DNA of 25,543 nucleotides from CAYMTN01 sp964393335 (GTDB taxonomy: Bacteria > Chloroflexota > Anaerolineae > Aggregatilineales > Aggregatilineaceae). Where the stretch lies: assembly GCA_964393335.1 (NCBI GenBank), contig CAYMTN010000056.1, positions 1-25,543 on the forward strand, in the 5' to 3' direction. Every line of letters starts with the position of its first letter. The first letter of the stretch is position 1. The translations under genes were made by a program, and so were the position numbers. Shown here piece after piece: positions 25,501 through 25,543 of the stretch. A model generated the notes under the pieces. The model had not been told where the DNA came from, ran no database searches, and saw only the letters and a program-made list of their open reading frames with translations.

Positions 25501-25543
25501 GGTGACAAACGCGTCTGGCTCTTCCCGGATGATCGTCTGCGCT
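19597..25543 (+). CDS. Giant secreted repeat protein, carboxypeptidase-regulatory-like units (partial)
   Basis: The frame stays open from ATG 19597 to the window end, 1982 codons without a stop, so the C-terminus is missing. Residues 1-39 are a signal peptide (MKYSRT, a Val/Leu core, cleavage near AEAAS). After a partial unit come 19 beta-sandwich units of 90-104 residues. Each begins GG-x-(I/V)-SG-x-V, continues with DG-(V/I)-TP(I/L), a strand ending before DG-x-Y or ENG-x-Y, GLP or GVP, a Y-R-V or F-R-V strand, a marked EYY or EYW motif, and closes with a DFTLE-like strand. That is the fold pattern of CarboxypepD_reg/Cna-B-like modules. Cysteines come only in pairs within a unit. There is no protease, sortase or anchor motif visible, so attachment must lie downstream or the protein is released. 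Likely role: extracellular fibre, adhesin or glycan-binding scaffold; ligand unknown. AGGGG lies 9 bases before the ATG. Confidence 0.9.
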   Translation, partial: MKYSRTVVVVVVLILFTLIATPQLPFQTLSQSILTAEAASPGPVTLNGTFTAPPTTLDPQIAADSVSYFGGHMNTAPLDLIPGDGFFDVLFMPDPDGTISGTVYLEDAVTPLATASVCVESYDSPVAWTCVDANPDGTYTLTGLESGDYRLYAYDRSDTYLNEYYQDELYWQEAHRVTVTAPGNTPGIDFTLELGGAITGTVYESDGVTAIGDAQVCAYDLNYYGAGWGCFTTNPDGTYSTGVFPSGQYAVKAIAPGFIQEYYDNTGWQQSNANPVTVTSPNDTPDIDFTLDVGGSISGKVTEADGVTPIPSGVWVYVSEYHTGESFGSPSVNPDGTYTSDGLPTGEYRVFAGATGYPGEYYANRLFYDEADPVTVTAPDDTSDIDFALELGATLGGYVHETDGITPIQGAWVTVDTFYDFQGVGGTQTDETGYFEFDALPAGTYRVRAGADGYANELYDEVPYYGDHMLATPLELGPGDSFFDVYFTLDIGGTISGTARNGDGTVPLEGIPVDTEPGGFGRCTESDGTFTMEGLPLDTPIKLFAGGPGWGGCSSDGAYAREYYEEAPDYDSASPVELSPGPGQDASGIDFTLDVGGTVSGTVVDQVSGLPLANMGIGVDFGSWSTGGCTDENGYYMVGGVPFDTPFRVNAGGDHGCSGAQNYVREYWEETPNWDDATILTATDAAPDLTGIDFTLEEGGSISGYVYESDGVTPVEDAWVSVDVFDTFEGRGGTNTDASGYYIISGLADADYRVRAGGAGYANELYDNVPYYGDHNNATRVTVSAGSDVTGINFTLDPGGTITGTVYAEDGITPLEGIPVDTQSGGYGRCTDVNGTFTMDGLPLDTPIIVAAGGQGWNDCSNDGAYAREYYEETPDQNSATPVTLASGGGEHATGIDFTLEEGGTVSGTVIDQVSGLPLVNMGVSLDFDGWGMGECTDETGHYEVGAVPLDTPFRVNAGGNHGCSGPHNYIREFWEETPNRDDATILTATGAVPDFTGIDFTLEEGGTVSGTVVDQVSGLPLAYMGIGLEFDGWGTGECTDENGQYVFGGVPFDTSFRVNAGGNHGCPGPRNYVREYWEETPNQGDATILMVTGLAPDVTGIDFTLEEGGTVSGTVVDQVSGLPLAYVGVGLDFGGWGAGECTDENGDYMIGGVPLDTPFRANAGGFNWCGGSSSYIREYWEETLNWDDATILTATGLAPDLTGIDFTLEEGGTVSGTVVDQVSGLPLANMGVSLDFDGWGAGECTDGTGHYMFGGVPLDTPFRVHTGGSNWCGGSSTYAQEYWEEASSWDGATILTVTGAAPDITGINFTLEEGGSISGRITERGTGIPIPYADVTVYPTDYSNNYSTQADDQGYYMVEGLQTGQYYVEAVAEGYAYFYWTSWGESPVQGEPVGVTVDANTPDINISLLWGGTLRGRVTDTGGNPIPNVVVNIPWPGFACTDSDGYWQLEHILVDIDLVVYAGGEPMPWSGCPSSHPYYALRFYPNTYDPSAAVPVTLTSSGEIIDNLDFTLEQGGAISGRITDQTSGLGIANATVYIESENEFNWDDYQTTTDGNGDYYLEGLPPVDFRVYAESGGYVRGYYDGATGTTNINDSILVPVALGTETSGIDIALELAGTVSGTVYADDGVTPLVNINVVLELGSSNIRECSDENGHYQMAGVPMDTPFKIFAGGGYNWCGGSEEYVREYWYEAPVQNPTWLTVTSAVPDLIGIDFTLTLGGAISGHVYDADSGLPAVGTWVRAEDPDSGWVLGGADADGDGSYRMSALPAGEYRVFSSGADYAGQYYVPELVPVVAGSDTTNIDFYLEPGGSVSGHVYQEDGFTPIAHRLVEVEADGVWSEACSGPDGFYEITNLPLGVPLQVRSQRAGRCGPPDYYLMEYWEESPDQAGATDIILSLVDRYVTNIDFTLELGGSISGLITADESGDPLEAIWVCAFDYSAPTFDQGNEWRCVQTQPDGTYTITGIVPGDKRVWLFPDDRLR
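19792..19863 (+). repeat. Orphan tail of a repeat unit at the N-terminus
   Basis: These 72 bases align without gaps to 20980-21051, the end of unit 4; I count 57 identical positions (79 percent). In protein both read V(S/P)Y(F/Y)G-x-HM at the start and PGD-x-FFDV at the end. The front three quarters of the corresponding unit is absent, so the protein starts with a truncated unit joined to the signal peptide. Confidence 0.75.
20770..22611 (+). repeat. Two copies of a 921-base three-unit block
   Basis: Units 4-5-6 (20770-21690) and 7-8-9 (21691-22611) are each exactly 921 bases, with member lengths 300, 312, 309 in both copies, and correspond one to one: unit 4 with 7 (ANELYD, YYGDH), 5 with 8 (EGIPVDT, GRCT, EEAPD/EETPD), 6 with 9 (DQVSGLPL, VNAGG). 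This is a higher-order in-frame duplication. Confidence 0.85.
22303..23538 (+). repeat. Four near-identical 309-base tandem units
   Basis: Units 9-12 repeat with exact 309-base period. The 20-mer GGTTGACCAGGTTTCGGGCC is at 22635, 22944 and 23253 (and at 21405 in unit 6), with one change at 22326. Units 10 and 11 share 57 of their first 60 bases. The identity at DNA level, including third codon positions, indicates recent duplication or ongoing conversion. Confidence 0.9.

Larger units (their letters stand above)
19882..25543 (+). repeat. Array of 19 coding repeat units
   Basis: Unit starts (first codon of the GG-x-x-SG motif) are at 19882, 20179, 20476, 20770, 21070, 21382, 21691, 21991, 22303, 22612, 22921, 23230, 23539, 23830, 24142, 24445, 24754, 25024 and 25333; the last is cut by the window end. 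Lengths are 270-312 bases, most often 309. Units fall into a cysteine-free class (3, 4, 7, 13, 15, 17), a class with a Cys pair in the first sheet (1, 2, 19) and a class with a Cys pair 28 or so residues apart (5, 6, 8-12, 14, 16, 18). Confidence 0.9.

Overview
The window looks like chromosomal DNA of a free-living heterotrophic bacterium, most plausibly a member of the Chloroflexota (Anaerolineae-like). I infer this from the mix of a GH94 cellobiose phosphorylase, several multi-pass GT-C glycosyltransferases, a membrane-anchored TolB-type propeller, a DUF1616-like protein and many signal-peptide or lipid-independent secreted beta-sandwich proteins, in moderately GC-rich DNA with Shine-Dalgarno starts. 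No rRNA, tRNA, CRISPR array or transposase was found, and the taxonomic call is an inference.

Layout, left to right. 1-4207: a small secreted SH3-like protein with its own promoter and terminator, then two translationally coupled (ATGA overlap) GT-C membrane proteins, a DUF2723/TMEM260-like protein and a GT39-like protein with a C-terminal beta-sandwich. 4381-9866 (minus strand): a RecB/RNase H-like nuclease whose PD-(D/E)XK site appears to lack its Asp, a very typical cellobiose phosphorylase preceded by a strong promoter and two operators matching the CelR-type palindrome TGGGAGCGCTCCCA, and a secreted alpha/beta hydrolase. 10156-11142: a membrane-anchored beta-propeller protein. 11201-13473 (minus): a DPM1-like GT2 glycosyltransferase and a secreted two-domain beta-sandwich protein with a Thr/Pro-rich stalk. 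13722-17595: a small secreted protein, then a tight cluster of a GT-C-like membrane protein, a two-domain beta-sandwich membrane-anchored protein and a DUF1616-like membrane protein. 17680-18822 (minus): a GT4 glycosyltransferase of clearly lower G+C. 18823-19596: AT-rich gene-poor leader with a promoter and two inverted repeats. 19597 to the window end: one giant open reading frame, not closed within the window, encoding a secreted protein of at least 1982 residues.

The most striking object is that giant protein: a signal peptide, an orphan tail of a repeat unit, then 19 carboxypeptidase-regulatory-like (CarboxypepD_reg/Cna-B-like) beta-sandwich units of about 90-104 residues. It shows nested duplication at DNA level (two copies of a 921-base three-unit block followed by exact 309-base-periodic units) and cysteines that occur only in pairs, at one of two alternative positions per unit, suggesting one disulfide per cysteine-containing unit. 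It is probably a cell-surface or extracellular fibre or adhesin; its ligand is unknown.

Functional reading: much of the window is consistent with building and decorating the cell envelope (lipid-linked sugar synthesis by the GT2, sugar transfer by GT-C enzymes, GT4 activity, and several exported beta-sandwich proteins as possible substrates or partners), next to an independent, cellobiose-responsive catabolic gene. That the glycosyltransferases act on the neighbouring exported proteins is inference only.
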